Part shown: piece after piece, positions 54,930 through 63,474 of the stretch | How positions within the stretch are numbered: the stretch's first letter is position 1 | How the letters are laid out: each line of letters starts with the position of its first letter | Assembly: GCF_027483985.1 (NCBI RefSeq) | Contig: NZ_JAIXTJ010000009.1 | Coordinates: forward strand, 53,527-117,526 | From: Flavobacterium sp. | Lineage (GTDB): Bacteria > Bacteroidota > Bacteroidia > Flavobacteriales > Flavobacteriaceae | Length of the DNA stretch: 64,000 bases | Reading direction: 5' to 3' | Notes under the pieces: generated by a model | Databases searched by the model: none | The model's input: the letters and a program-made list of their open reading frames with translations, nothing else | Told to the model about the DNA's origin: nothing | Translations under genes and position numbers: made by a program

Positions 54930-55961
54930 TTATCTTTTGTTTCTTTTATTACTATACCATATAACCAATGAAATTATAAAAGGCAATTTATATCTTATAG
55001 CAAATAATAGTAATTGTTCGTATTTTGATTTTTGTAAAAATACAGCTTTATAGTAGTCTTTAAAAATTTTGATGGTTGTTTTACTAGTAAGAAGTTCTTT
55101 GACCAATAATTTTCTAGTTTTAATTGCAATAGCATTAACTGGATTATAATATTCATGCAACAGCGAAACTACTTTTGTTATATACTTATGTGCTTTTAAT
55201 TGAGAAATATTTGACGCCGCTAAATAGTCATTTTGCAAATGGGAATAGTCATTTTCATGCTCTTGCTCAATACGTTGAAAATAATTTTTGCCCACTATAT
55301 TTCGTGTAGCACTACCAGAAACCTCAATATAATGATAGCCAGCATAGGATAAAAAATATACTTTAGTTGCTTTGGCAAAACACAAACTATTAAACCAACC
55401 ATCTTCTCCAAGCGCAACGCCTTTAGGAAAAAGAATGGCATACTCTTTAAGTAAACTTGAACGATAGAGTTTATTCCAAATCGAATTTATGTTTTCGTGA
55501 CTAATAAAATAAGGCAGAATATCTTTCTTTATCGTATCCGATTCATAAACTACATGTTCTTTGAACGGTGATTTAGACGTATAAGCAGTACCATCTTGGG
55601 ACGAAAAATAATTACAAACCGTTATATCCAAATGATGCTTCTCTGCCGTTTGATATAAGGTATCAAAGAAATTATAGTCTACATAATCATCGGCATCCAC
55701 AAAACCAATATAAGTACCTTGAGCGACTTTCAAACCAGAATTTCTCGCTTCACTAACACCTTTATTTTCTTGACTTATTACTTTAATACGACTATCTTTT
55801 TGCTGATAACGCTCCAAAATAGATAAACTAGCATCAGTAGAACCGTCATTCACAAAAATAAATTCGCAAGCAGCTAAGGTTTGTGACAACAGTGAGTTGA
55901 TACAGCGCTCAAGAAACTTGTCGGCATTATAAACAGGAATGATGATGGATATTATGGGCAT
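54930..55961 (-). CDS. GT2-family glycosyltransferase
   Basis: A 343-residue GT-A enzyme. ISIIIPVYNADKFLERCINS, EFIFVNDGSTDASLSILERY and GTYIGFVDADDYVDYNFFDT (about 85-104, DADD site) are standard; KGVALGEDGWFNSLCF carries the catalytic-base motif. The C-terminus is a weak hydrophobic helix. It resembles the GT2 at 40,418. A 97-base gap without a gene separates it from the GT2 upstream; that gap shows no clear promoter. Confidence 0.88.
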   Translation of the reverse strand: MPIISIIIPVYNADKFLERCINSLLSQTLAACEFIFVNDGSTDASLSILERYQQKDSRIKVISQENKGVSEARNSGLKVAQGTYIGFVDADDYVDYNFFDTLYQTAEKHHLDITVCNYFSSQDGTAYTSKSPFKEHVVYESDTIKKDILPYFISHENINSIWNKLYRSSLLKEYAILFPKGVALGEDGWFNSLCFAKATKVYFLSYAGYHYIEVSGSATRNIVGKNYFQRIEQEHENDYSHLQNDYLAASNISQLKAHKYITKVVSLLHEYYNPVNAIAIKTRKLLVKELLTSKTTIKIFKDYYKAVFLQKSKYEQLLLFAIRYKLPFIISLVIWYSNKRNKR

Positions 55962-56058
55962 TATTGTTAAATAGATTTTAAACTAAATTATACATTTAAA
56001 AAATCATTAGATGCAAATTTCAACAGGTTTGGTAGGCATTTGAATATTAGGTTTAAAA

Positions 56059-56961
56059 TTAGATTTTTTTTGTAAAAAAGTAACGCGAAACAATTTTTAT
56101 AAAATATAGAAACTCTTTAAAAGACCTTATCAATTTAAAGGCTTGTACGATATAATTTTTATTCGTATCACCAGAGCTTACAATGTCTAAATACGTATGA
56201 AATAATTTTGACCGAATGGCTTTTCTATATTCTGGAAATCTATACAAACCAATAAATTGTTCCGATCCCATTTTGATTCTTTCTATCTCAGATTTTCCAG
56301 TCCAAGCTCCATTAGGATGCGTTCTTCTGAAACCAAACACTTGATTAAAAAAGTATCCTTTACCTTTTGAAAGGCACATAATAAAAATTACATTATCTCC
56401 AGAATACTCAAACGTTTTCAAGCGTTCAATATCTAAACTATTAGCTCTAAAAAACATGTTCAAATAGTGAGGTCTGAAGTTATCTATTTTCTTAAAATCA
56501 TACGTAATACCATCAATACCTCCATCTACTGTTCTTGTGACCAACCCAACATTAGGAATAATGGATTGATGACCTGCAGTACAGAGAGCATAATCTAGGT
56601 TGCTTTCTAAAAAATCAAATTGTTTTTGGAGTTTATTTTTGTCTGTCCAATAATCATCACCCTCTAACAATGCAATATATTTTCCTTTGACTTGTTCCAA
56701 AGTAAAGATTAAATTCCCGTTCATACCCAAGTTTTTTTCTTGATTGGTATAATTAATGGTATGACCTTTTGGGTGATTTTTAATTATTTTATTAATTACC
56801 TCATCGGTTTTGTCTTTTGAACAGTCATTTGACAAAATTACTTCAAAATCAAATTGGCAATTTTGTTCTAAAACACTTACAAGCGCTTCTTCTATAAACT
56901 CTTCATGATTATAGGCACTCATGCAAATGCTTACAGCAATTTCATTTTCATGTGTTTTCAT
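56059..56961 (-). CDS. GT2-family glycosyltransferase
   Basis: A 300-residue GT-A enzyme. VSICMSAYNHEEFIEEALVS, VILSNDCSKDKTDEVINKII and GKYIALLEGDDYWTDKNKLQ (about 90-109) are the donor-site motifs. The last has the E/D-GDDYW-TD form of a common GT2 subgroup. It has very similar sequence to the GT2 at 57,962 (identical NHPKG linker and DDYWTD-KLQKQ), so they are paralogues within the cluster. The gene is flanked on both sides by gaps of about 90 bases with no recognisable signal. Confidence 0.88.
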   Translation of the reverse strand: MKTHENEIAVSICMSAYNHEEFIEEALVSVLEQNCQFDFEVILSNDCSKDKTDEVINKIIKNHPKGHTINYTNQEKNLGMNGNLIFTLEQVKGKYIALLEGDDYWTDKNKLQKQFDFLESNLDYALCTAGHQSIIPNVGLVTRTVDGGIDGITYDFKKIDNFRPHYLNMFFRANSLDIERLKTFEYSGDNVIFIMCLSKGKGYFFNQVFGFRRTHPNGAWTGKSEIERIKMGSEQFIGLYRFPEYRKAIRSKLFHTYLDIVSSGDTNKNYIVQAFKLIRSFKEFLYFIKIVSRYFFTKKI

Positions 56962-57053
56962 ATTTCTCTTTTAATAAATGGAATGACTAACCATCGAAAA
57001 GTTTCCATTTAAAATTAGTACTTATTGATTTTGATTTTATTTAATGATATAAA

Positions 57054-57926
57054 TTATTTAGATTTAATAAGCTTAATAATTTTACCCTTTAAAATAAAAA
57101 CGACTGGTGGCAGCCACATATGAAAGGCTAATTTTATTTTATGAATTAAGCTATTCTCATCGATTTCTGAAACTCCAAAGTAGGCAACAAACTCTGGATT
57201 TTGATTACACTTTTCTACAAATTTTAAATAATTTGCACGCATAGTATTCGGATCTTTCGTCATACTATTATTATGTAGTCTAACCAAAACTTTCGAGTTA
57301 TCTGCATATCCTGAATGATGGAAAATCATTTTTTTTAAGGCACACCGTAAATGAAAATCCCAATCTTCTAATGAATGTAATTGTTCATCAAATTTACCAA
57401 TAACTTCGAACACTCTTTTTTTATATAGAGGTGCACAAATAACAAACGGATTTCTACGTTTAAACACATTAATAACATCAACATGATCACTCATAATTAT
57501 TGCAGTCTCAGGTAGGATGCTATTATTTCCAATTATCCTTAACTTCGTTATTCCCTCAGAATTTTCAAAATAACGATAACCCGAAATTAGCACATCAATT
57601 TCTTTATCAAAAAATTGTGATTGCCACTTTATCTTATCTTTTTCTAACAAATCATCGGAGTCTAAAAACTGAATGTAATCGCCTTGAGCTATCTTTAAAC
57701 CAGCATTTCTTGCACTACTCAATCCGCCATTTTCTTTTTTTAAATAAATAAAACGTTCATCTTTTTTACACCATTGTTGTGCTACCTCTTCGGTATTATC
57801 TGGAGAGCCATCATTTACAATAATACATTCCCAATTTGTATAGGTTTGTTTTAGAACAGATTCTAATGTTTCAGGCAAAAATTTTGACTGATTATAACAT
57901 GGAATAATTATGGAGACTAATTTCAT
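57054..57926 (-). CDS. GT2-family glycosyltransferase
   Basis: A 290-residue GT-A enzyme. LVSIIIPCYNQSKFLPETLE, CIIVNDGSPDNTEEVAQQWC and GDYIQFLDSDDLLEKDKIKW (about 84-103, DSDD) are clear. LHSLEDWDFHLRCAL near 185 is the catalytic-base segment. It lies between the two paralogous GT2 genes at 56,059 and 57,962 but is not itself close to them. Its base composition is very AT-rich. Confidence 0.88.
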   Translation of the reverse strand: MKLVSIIIPCYNQSKFLPETLESVLKQTYTNWECIIVNDGSPDNTEEVAQQWCKKDERFIYLKKENGGLSSARNAGLKIAQGDYIQFLDSDDLLEKDKIKWQSQFFDKEIDVLISGYRYFENSEGITKLRIIGNNSILPETAIIMSDHVDVINVFKRRNPFVICAPLYKKRVFEVIGKFDEQLHSLEDWDFHLRCALKKMIFHHSGYADNSKVLVRLHNNSMTKDPNTMRANYLKFVEKCNQNPEFVAYFGVSEIDENSLIHKIKLAFHMWLPPVVFILKGKIIKLIKSK

Positions 57927-57961
57927 TCTAATTGTGATTATTTTTTTACTAACGTTTTTTT

Positions 57962-58891
57962 TTAAATACTAATTTTTTTTAAAATGAATATTTTTAAAAA
58001 ACTTAAATATGATTTTACTGGAAATGATTTAAAACAAGATTTTAAATTTTCAAATAAAATCAAAATTGCTTTTTTATAATTTGCTTGATAACATCTTAAT
58101 AAAAAAATTTCTAGATAGTAATGATTCAATTTTTGTTCAATTTCTTTTGAATAATATTTATTGCCAATGTATTTTTGAATGGATTTAATTTGGTATATGT
58201 GTGCTAAATAATTCTTTTCTAAGTTTAAATTACTCATTACACCACCAGAATGAATTCTATAAACCGATAAAACCTCATTAGTTCGATATACTTTCTTTTT
58301 TGCATTATTCATGAGTATAATATATAAAAACCAGTCACCAAAAGCAATTTTATCAAAAAAATTGGGGAAAATAAAATGTTGATTTCTAAACAAGACAGTA
58401 CAAGTAATTACATTATTATTTTTATAAAAATCATCAATTTCAAAAACTGAATCTTTATTGAAATTTAAAATCAATGAATCATTATTAGTATCATTTGATA
58501 GAATTCGTGCATTACCTGAATGAATTACATAGTCATCATTAGCTTCTAGAAAATTTACTTGTTTTTGTAATTTACAATGGTCTGTCCAATAGTCATCACC
58601 ATCACAAATTGCTATGTATTTCGCTTTACATTGCTCAAGAGCCCAAACAAAATTGCGCATCATTCCTAAATTGCTTTTGTGTTTAGTATATTTTATTAAA
58701 TAACCTTTTGGATGATTTTTTATTATTTTACTGACAACCTTATCGGTATTATCAGGTGAACAATCATTGGCAATAATCAATTCTATTTCAAAATCAGTCA
58801 CTTGCATTAAAACGCCGTTAATAGCTTGATCTATAAACTTTTCATGTCCATAGGTAATCATGCAAACACTAACTTTTGAATTATTGCTCAT
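57962..58891 (-). CDS. GT2-family glycosyltransferase
   Basis: A 309-residue GT-A enzyme. VSVCMITYGHEKFIDQAING, LIIANDCSPDNTDKVVSKII and AKYIAICDGDDYWTDHCKLQ (about 89-108) form the donor site. It is a paralogue of the GT2 at 56,059. The C-terminus is basic and hydrophobic (AILILFENLKSCFKSFPVKS), probably membrane-associated. Two bases separate it from the acetyltransferase gene. Confidence 0.88.
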   Translation of the reverse strand: MSNNSKVSVCMITYGHEKFIDQAINGVLMQVTDFEIELIIANDCSPDNTDKVVSKIIKNHPKGYLIKYTKHKSNLGMMRNFVWALEQCKAKYIAICDGDDYWTDHCKLQKQVNFLEANDDYVIHSGNARILSNDTNNDSLILNFNKDSVFEIDDFYKNNNVITCTVLFRNQHFIFPNFFDKIAFGDWFLYIILMNNAKKKVYRTNEVLSVYRIHSGGVMSNLNLEKNYLAHIYQIKSIQKYIGNKYYSKEIEQKLNHYYLEIFLLRCYQANYKKAILILFENLKSCFKSFPVKSYLSFLKIFILKKISI

Positions 58892-58893
58892 GT

Positions 58894-59541
58894 TTAAAAT
58901 TCTAATTGTGGTAGTTCTTTAATTACTTTTGCTGGTATGCCAACTGCAACACAATTGTCTGGTAAATCTTTTGTAACTACTGAACCTGCGCCAACAATTA
59001 CGTTTTTACCTATTGTAACTTTTGGTAAAACTGTAGCATTGGTACCAAGTACAGAATAATGTCCAATGATACAATTTCCTGAAACATGAACTCCTGGAGA
59101 TAATTCAACAAACTCACCAACTATACAATCGTGACCAACTGTACAATTTAGATTTATTAAAACACCTTTGTTTATTATGACATCATTTGTAATTACAGTT
59201 CCAGTCATAACATTTGAACCATTTCCTATTGTATTTCCAAAATTTCCTATGGATGCTCTTGGACTAATTGTTGAAGAAAACACACCTCCAATTGCAATAA
59301 ATTTATCGCAAAGCTTTTTCCTCAAAACTGGATTTCCAATACCAATTGTAAATTGATTATCTGTAGTTTTAAAATAATTTTCAGCTTCTGAAATTGACTT
59401 TAGAATGGGAAATTGACCATACAAAAGAGTTGGAGTGTCTGTATTTACATCATCGTAAAAAACAATGTTTTCCAATTGATTTAATTGATGTAATACCTCT
59501 AAAACTTCTTTAGCAAATCCTTTAGCTCCTACTATTAACAT
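58894..59541 (-). CDS. Sugar acetyltransferase, NeuD/PglD family
   Basis: A 215-residue protein. MLIVGAKGFAKEVLEVLHQL is the nucleotide-sugar binding start; after about residue 90 hexapeptide repeats follow, including NLNCTVGHDCIVGEFVELSP with the likely base His, and GAGSVVTKDLPDNCVAVGIP at the end. It is related to the gene at 35,999. Next to a DegT aminotransferase (overlap 7 bases), it probably acetylates the amine that enzyme adds, giving an N-acetylated amino-deoxy sugar. Confidence 0.87.
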   Translation of the reverse strand: MLIVGAKGFAKEVLEVLHQLNQLENIVFYDDVNTDTPTLLYGQFPILKSISEAENYFKTTDNQFTIGIGNPVLRKKLCDKFIAIGGVFSSTISPRASIGNFGNTIGNGSNVMTGTVITNDVIINKGVLINLNCTVGHDCIVGEFVELSPGVHVSGNCIIGHYSVLGTNATVLPKVTIGKNVIVGAGSVVTKDLPDNCVAVGIPAKVIKELPQLEF

Positions 59542-60611
59542 AAAGTTGTATTTATAATTGAAATAATTTTTTGAACATTTTTAATTTCTAATCCAGCATA
59601 CAAAGGCAAACACAATACGCTTGAGGCAATACGCTCCGAAATAGGCATCGACGCACCAGCAACATAAGGAATCGTATTCAAAGAAGGATAAAAATACCTT
59701 CTTGGAAATATACCCTGTTCGTTTAAAGCTTTTTGAACCTCTAACAACATCGCTTCATTTTCTAAAATAACAGGATAATAACTGTAATTCCATTGCGTAT
59801 TTTCCCTAATCTTGATAGATTTTAATTTGGTAAAATCAAGATGCGCTTGATAGTAATCAACCACGGCTTTTCTGCCAGTCAAAATGGTTTCCATATGTGG
59901 TAAAACAGCCAAGCCCATCGCACCTTGCAACTCGGATATCTTTCCGTTAATACCCAATCCGTGAAATTCCAATGGTCCGTTGTGACCAAAGTTGTGGCTG
60001 TAAAAAAGTTGGTGTCGCAAAGCTTCATCCTTGCAAAAAACAGCACCACCTTCACCCGTATGAAACAATTTGGTAGCGTGAAAACTACAAGTACTCACAT
60101 CTCCATAGTCAAAAACGGATTGATTATTATAATTTACCCCAAACGAATGAGCGGCGTCATAAATTACTTTTAAGTTATGCTTCTTTGCAATAGCTTCAAT
60201 AGCTTCAATATTGCAAGGATTTCCGAAAACGTGAGTAGCTAAAATACAAGTCGTTTTTGGAGTTATAGTTGCTTCAATTTTACTTTCATCAATAGTTAAA
60301 TAGTCTGGGTGAATATCAACAAAAACTGGAGTACAATGTTCCCAAATAATCGCTGCAGTGGTCGCAACATAACTAAAAGGAGTCGTAATAATTTCTCCTC
60401 CATTACCTAAAATCTTCAGAGCTATTTGTATCGGAATCGTTCCGTTATTCATCACTAAGATATTGGAAACAGAAAGATAGTCTTTTAACTGTTCTTCCAA
60501 CTCCAAAACCAAAGCACCGCGATTGGTCAGCCATTGGTTGTCCCAAATACGCTGCACCTGACGCTGATAATCTTCTATGGGCGGAAAAAAAGTCTTAGTA
60601 ACGTTTATCAT
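59535..60611 (-). CDS. DegT/DnrJ/EryC1 sugar aminotransferase
   Basis: A PLP enzyme of 358 residues from the ATG at 60611. MNNGTIPIQIALKIL carries PLP-phosphate contacts, YDAAHSFGV the ring-stacking region, and CSFHATKLFHTGEGGAVFC (about 175-193) the Schiff-base Lys181. This start gives an ATGA overlap with the wzt stop, which is better than the longer frame that reaches 60632. The sequence looks nearer to FdtB/VioA-type 3- or 4-aminotransferases than to PglE, but that is by eye. Together with the acetyltransferase it should make a second amino-deoxy sugar donor. Confidence 0.88.
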   Translation of the reverse strand: MINVTKTFFPPIEDYQRQVQRIWDNQWLTNRGALVLELEEQLKDYLSVSNILVMNNGTIPIQIALKILGNGGEIITTPFSYVATTAAIIWEHCTPVFVDIHPDYLTIDESKIEATITPKTTCILATHVFGNPCNIEAIEAIAKKHNLKVIYDAAHSFGVNYNNQSVFDYGDVSTCSFHATKLFHTGEGGAVFCKDEALRHQLFYSHNFGHNGPLEFHGLGINGKISELQGAMGLAVLPHMETILTGRKAVVDYYQAHLDFTKLKSIKIRENTQWNYSYYPVILENEAMLLEVQKALNEQGIFPRRYFYPSLNTIPYVAGASMPISERIASSVLCLPLYAGLEIKNVQKIISIINTTLC

Positions 60612-61882
60612 AATGAAGCTAAATTTTTCCACTCAAACTGTGGTCTTATTGATCCTGGTTCTCTTCCCATATAAATACCTAATTCCCTGCCACCATCTAC
60701 AATAGTAAAACTAATTACATCTTTTTCAACAAAAATAGCTTCTTTCTTATCTTGAACAATAAATAAAGCCAAACTGTAATTACCTGATTGAAAAAAGTTT
60801 TTCGGAAAAGTACACAATAATTGATTAGTACCTTTTTTAATGAAATTATTGGAACCTTCATAAAAAGAAAAGAGAGCTTCGCCCATATCGTTATACAAGT
60901 GATAAGTGATATGATAATTTTGTGGAGTGTCGGTATAAAAGTCAATATCAGTTAGCAACTCAATTTGTTCATTTTCATATAGAGGATCATCAATCTTATA
61001 TCCTTTAGACCGCAACGAAATTGAATTTAACTTAAAGACACCTGATTTGTAAATATAATCATAGGCTTTGCTATTAAGACCTATTGCGTTATCTCCTCCT
61101 AAGTATAAGGCTACACTTTTTGAAACATCGCCTTCAAATTTCAGAAGACCATTTTCTAAAACAATACCTCGATTACATAAACTTTTCACTGCTGCCATAT
61201 TATGACTAACAAACAACACAGTTCGACCTTCTCCCTTACTTACATCGCCCATTTTGCCTAAACATTTTTTCTGGAACTCTGCATCACCTACCGCCAAAAC
61301 CTCATCAACAATAAGTATTTCACTTTCTAAATGAGCAGCCACGGCAAAGGCTAAACGAACATACATACCCGAAGAATATCGTTTTACAGGTGTATCTATG
61401 TATCTTTCAACTCCAGAAAAAGCTACAATTTCATCAAACTTTCTAGTAATTTCAGCACGACGCATACCAAGAATTGCTCCATTAAGATAAATATTTTCTC
61501 TTCCAGTCATTTCGGGGTTAAATCCTGTACCCACTTCAAGCAAAGAAGCAATTCTTCCGTTAACTTTAAAACTTCCTGTCGTTGGTTTTGTTACTTTACT
61601 TAATAATTTTAGCAAGGTACTTTTTCCAGCACCATTTCTTCCAATAATACCAACGGCATCTCCTTGTTGAATCTCAAAATTAATATCTCTCAAGGACCAA
61701 ACATAATCACTATCACCTGCAGAGCTACGGTCGTTAGTTTCTCCAATTTTTAGGTAAGGATTTTCCTTACCACGTATTTTATACCAAAATCTATTCAAAT
61801 CATGCGTTAGCGTACCCGTGCCCACCTCTCCGAGTCGGTATTGCTTGGATATATTTTCTGCAACTATTGCTAATTCTTTCAT
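60608..61882 (-). CDS. wzt: ABC transporter ATPase with C-terminal glycan-binding domain (Wzt)
   Basis: Wzt powers export of a finished lipid-linked glycan across the inner membrane. The 424-residue protein has Walker A GIIGRNGAGKSTL (78-90), signature RYSSGMYVRLAFA (168-180) and Walker B ILIVDEVLAVGDAEF (189-203). From about residue 270 a separate C-terminal Wzt domain (beta-sandwich) follows; in known systems it recognises the modified end of the glycan. That suggests a glycan-specific exporter with an end-cap. The wzm permease gene is 78 bases upstream. The stop overlaps the aminotransferase start as ATGA. Confidence 0.93.
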   Translation of the reverse strand: MKELAIVAENISKQYRLGEVGTGTLTHDLNRFWYKIRGKENPYLKIGETNDRSSAGDSDYVWSLRDINFEIQQGDAVGIIGRNGAGKSTLLKLLSKVTKPTTGSFKVNGRIASLLEVGTGFNPEMTGRENIYLNGAILGMRRAEITRKFDEIVAFSGVERYIDTPVKRYSSGMYVRLAFAVAAHLESEILIVDEVLAVGDAEFQKKCLGKMGDVSKGEGRTVLFVSHNMAAVKSLCNRGIVLENGLLKFEGDVSKSVALYLGGDNAIGLNSKAYDYIYKSGVFKLNSISLRSKGYKIDDPLYENEQIELLTDIDFYTDTPQNYHITYHLYNDMGEALFSFYEGSNNFIKKGTNQLLCTFPKNFFQSGNYSLALFIVQDKKEAIFVEKDVISFTIVDGGRELGIYMGREPGSIRPQFEWKNLASL

Positions 61883-61902
61883 AAATGTCTTTTATATTTT
61901 TT

Positions 61903-61915
61903 TGTCAACTTGACA
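61903..61915. repeat. 13-base perfect palindrome between wzm and wzt
   Basis: TGTCAA-C-TTGACA is a perfect inverted repeat, 21 bases upstream of the wzt start. Just beside it the 10-base word AGGCTTTTTA occurs twice (61917-61926 and 61935-61944). The 78-base gap is the longest between any two export genes here, so a regulatory site is possible. Confidence 0.5.
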
Positions 61916-61960
61916 GAGGCTTTTTAATTAGTAAAGGCTTTTTAGAACAAATTTTAGTAC

Positions 61961-62812
61961 TTAAATAGAGTCCATAAAGCCTTTTTCTACTTTGTTAAAA
62001 GTAAGGACTCCAACAAAGAGCATTACGATAACAGATAGTGTTGTGTAAATCAAACTATTAGGATCAAAATTTCCAGAACCTAAATAACCATATCTAAAAC
62101 ATTCAAAAATACCAGTCAATGGATTAGCATCTACAATCCAACGGTAATTTTTGGGCATAGCCGAAATGGGGTAAACTACCGGAGTGGCATACATATAAAG
62201 CTGGATTCCAAAAGCTAATAAAAAACTTAAATCTTTGTATTTGGTGGTCATTGAAGAAAATATCATACCTAAACCTAAAGCAAAACCAGCCATCAAAAGG
62301 ATTAAAAAAGGCGTTGCCAAAACCCACAAATTTGGATGTATCGTTTGATCTACTAAGGTATAATAAAGTACCACTGCAATAAACAACAAAAATTGAACTC
62401 CAAATTTCAATAATCCAGAAAAAACTATTGATAAAGGCATTATCAATCGAGGAAAATATACTTTTCCAAAAATAGAGGCGTTAGCTTGAAATACAGACGA
62501 AGTCTTTACTAATGATTCAGAAAAATAATTCCAAATAGTTATACCAGCCAAGTAAAAGGCCAATTGAGGTAAACCATCAGTAGATAACTTAGCAACTTGC
62601 CCAAACAAAACCAAATAAATCAATGAAGTCATAATGGGTTGTACAAAAAACCAAATAGGACCTAAAATAGTTTGCTTATAAAAAGTAATAAAATCCCTTT
62701 TCAAAAGCATTAGCAATAAATCACGATAATGCCACAACTCTTTGAAATTGACTGAAAACAAAGAAGAATCAGCCTTAATCTCTTCAGTCCATACTTGTTT
62801 ATTAATATCCAT
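61961..62812 (-). CDS. wzm: ABC transporter permease (Wzm)
   Basis: A 283-residue ABC-2 type permease with six helices after a cytoplasmic N-terminus. The family pattern begins with ELWHYRDLLLMLLKRDFITF and YKQTILGPIWFFVQP, and ends with ATPVVYPISAMPKNYRWIVD ahead of NPLTGIFECFRYG. It works with Wzt to export an undecaprenyl-linked polysaccharide. It follows the regulator gene by 11 bases, so both probably share the promoter at 63.36 kb. Confidence 0.92.
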   Translation of the reverse strand: MDINKQVWTEEIKADSSLFSVNFKELWHYRDLLLMLLKRDFITFYKQTILGPIWFFVQPIMTSLIYLVLFGQVAKLSTDGLPQLAFYLAGITIWNYFSESLVKTSSVFQANASIFGKVYFPRLIMPLSIVFSGLLKFGVQFLLFIAVVLYYTLVDQTIHPNLWVLATPFLILLMAGFALGLGMIFSSMTTKYKDLSFLLAFGIQLYMYATPVVYPISAMPKNYRWIVDANPLTGIFECFRYGYLGSGNFDPNSLIYTTLSVIVMLFVGVLTFNKVEKGFMDSI

Positions 62813-62823
62813 TTTATAGTTTG

Positions 62824-63336
62824 TTAATTTTCAAAATTCTCATAAATAACCAATCCTGACGCTGCAGGAACATTTTGTAAAGTAAAAACCACCTTACGCT
62901 TAATCTCAGCCTCAATCTTCAACGCCAATTGATCGATATAATCCGCATTCAACTCCTTACCCACAATCAAAACCTCGATAGTACCCGAGTCAATACCATT
63001 AGCATAGTCACCCAAAACAACAATCTGCTGCACAATACCCATACGCTCCAAAATCATAGTGATGATGGCATCCAAACCCAAATGCTTGAACACAATCTCT
63101 TGCAATGTTTTAAATAAAGGATGTTTAGTATTGGCTTTGTAAGAAACCCTATTTTGAGCTGCTTTCTTCTCCAAATAACCCGCTTCCGAAAGGTTGTTCA
63201 ACTCTTTTCTAATAGCATTAGTAGATTCATTCATCTCCTCAGCCAAGCCACGCAAATGACCATTATTAGCCGCATTAGTAAAAAACTTCACCAAAATACG
63301 AAGACGAGTTTTAGAAGTAATAAGAGTTTCTAACAT
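62824..63336 (-). CDS. Winged-helix regulator with a degenerate nucleotidyltransferase-like domain
   Basis: A 170-residue protein. Residues 1-70 form a winged helix: TRLRILVKFFTNAANNGHLR, LAEEMNESTNAIRKELNNLS and a wing at GYLEKKAAQNRVSYK. Residues 100-170 resemble a minimal nucleotidyltransferase fold: VLGDYANGIDSGTIEVLIVG (107-126) parallels G-S-x-A-R-G..SD-x-D-L, but the metal-binding Asp pair is missing (Thr and Glu stand in its place), so catalysis is unlikely. Flavobacterial capsule loci often start with such a gene, sometimes labelled ArsR-like. It probably controls this locus, and the palindrome in its own leader could be its binding site. Confidence 0.78.
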   Translation of the reverse strand: MLETLITSKTRLRILVKFFTNAANNGHLRGLAEEMNESTNAIRKELNNLSEAGYLEKKAAQNRVSYKANTKHPLFKTLQEIVFKHLGLDAIITMILERMGIVQQIVVLGDYANGIDSGTIEVLIVGKELNADYIDQLALKIEAEIKRKVVFTLQNVPAASGLVIYENFEN

Positions 63337-63341
63337 AATTA

Positions 63342-63355
63342 GTTATCACGATAAC
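63342..63355. promoter_or_regulatory. Palindromic operator candidate in the regulator leader
   Basis: GTTATC-AC-GATAAC is a perfect 6+2+6 inverted repeat that lies 6 bases upstream of the regulator ATG and 6 bases downstream of the -7 box, where transcription should begin. The position fits autoregulation by the winged-helix protein, or an RNA hairpin in the leader. Confidence 0.5.
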
Positions 63356-63361
63356 GAGTAA

Positions 63362-63392
63362 CAAAAGTACTCATTTTTTCCAAACCACCAAA
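63362..63392 (-). promoter_or_regulatory. Promoter of the regulator-wzm operon
   Basis: On the minus strand a -33 TTTG (63389-63392) is followed after 19 bases by TACTTTTG (63362-63369), a full match to the Bacteroidota -7 consensus TAnnTTTG. Both elements and the spacing fit, making this the best promoter in the window. The start point would fall close to the palindrome at 63342-63355. Confidence 0.65.
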
Positions 63393-63416
63393 TTATTAAA
63401 TTGTAAATAGGCAATA

Positions 63417-63464
63417 GTAGGTTGTAGGTTGGAGGTTGTAGGTTGGAGGTTATAGGTTGTAGTT
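63417..63464. repeat. Heptanucleotide tandem tract (GTTGTAG/GTTGGAG)
   Basis: From 63421 six 7-base units follow each other: gttgtag, gttggag, gttgtag, gttggag, gttatag, gttgtag, with partial units at both ends. It is the first of several 7-base-period tracts that fill the gene-free right end. Confidence 0.85.
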
Positions 63465-63474
63465 AATAGTAATA

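Noticed and set aside
55962..56058. Hidden small gene or promoter in the 97-base gap
   Set aside because: Stops occur in all frames within short distance and no TAnnTTTG match is found on the minus strand.
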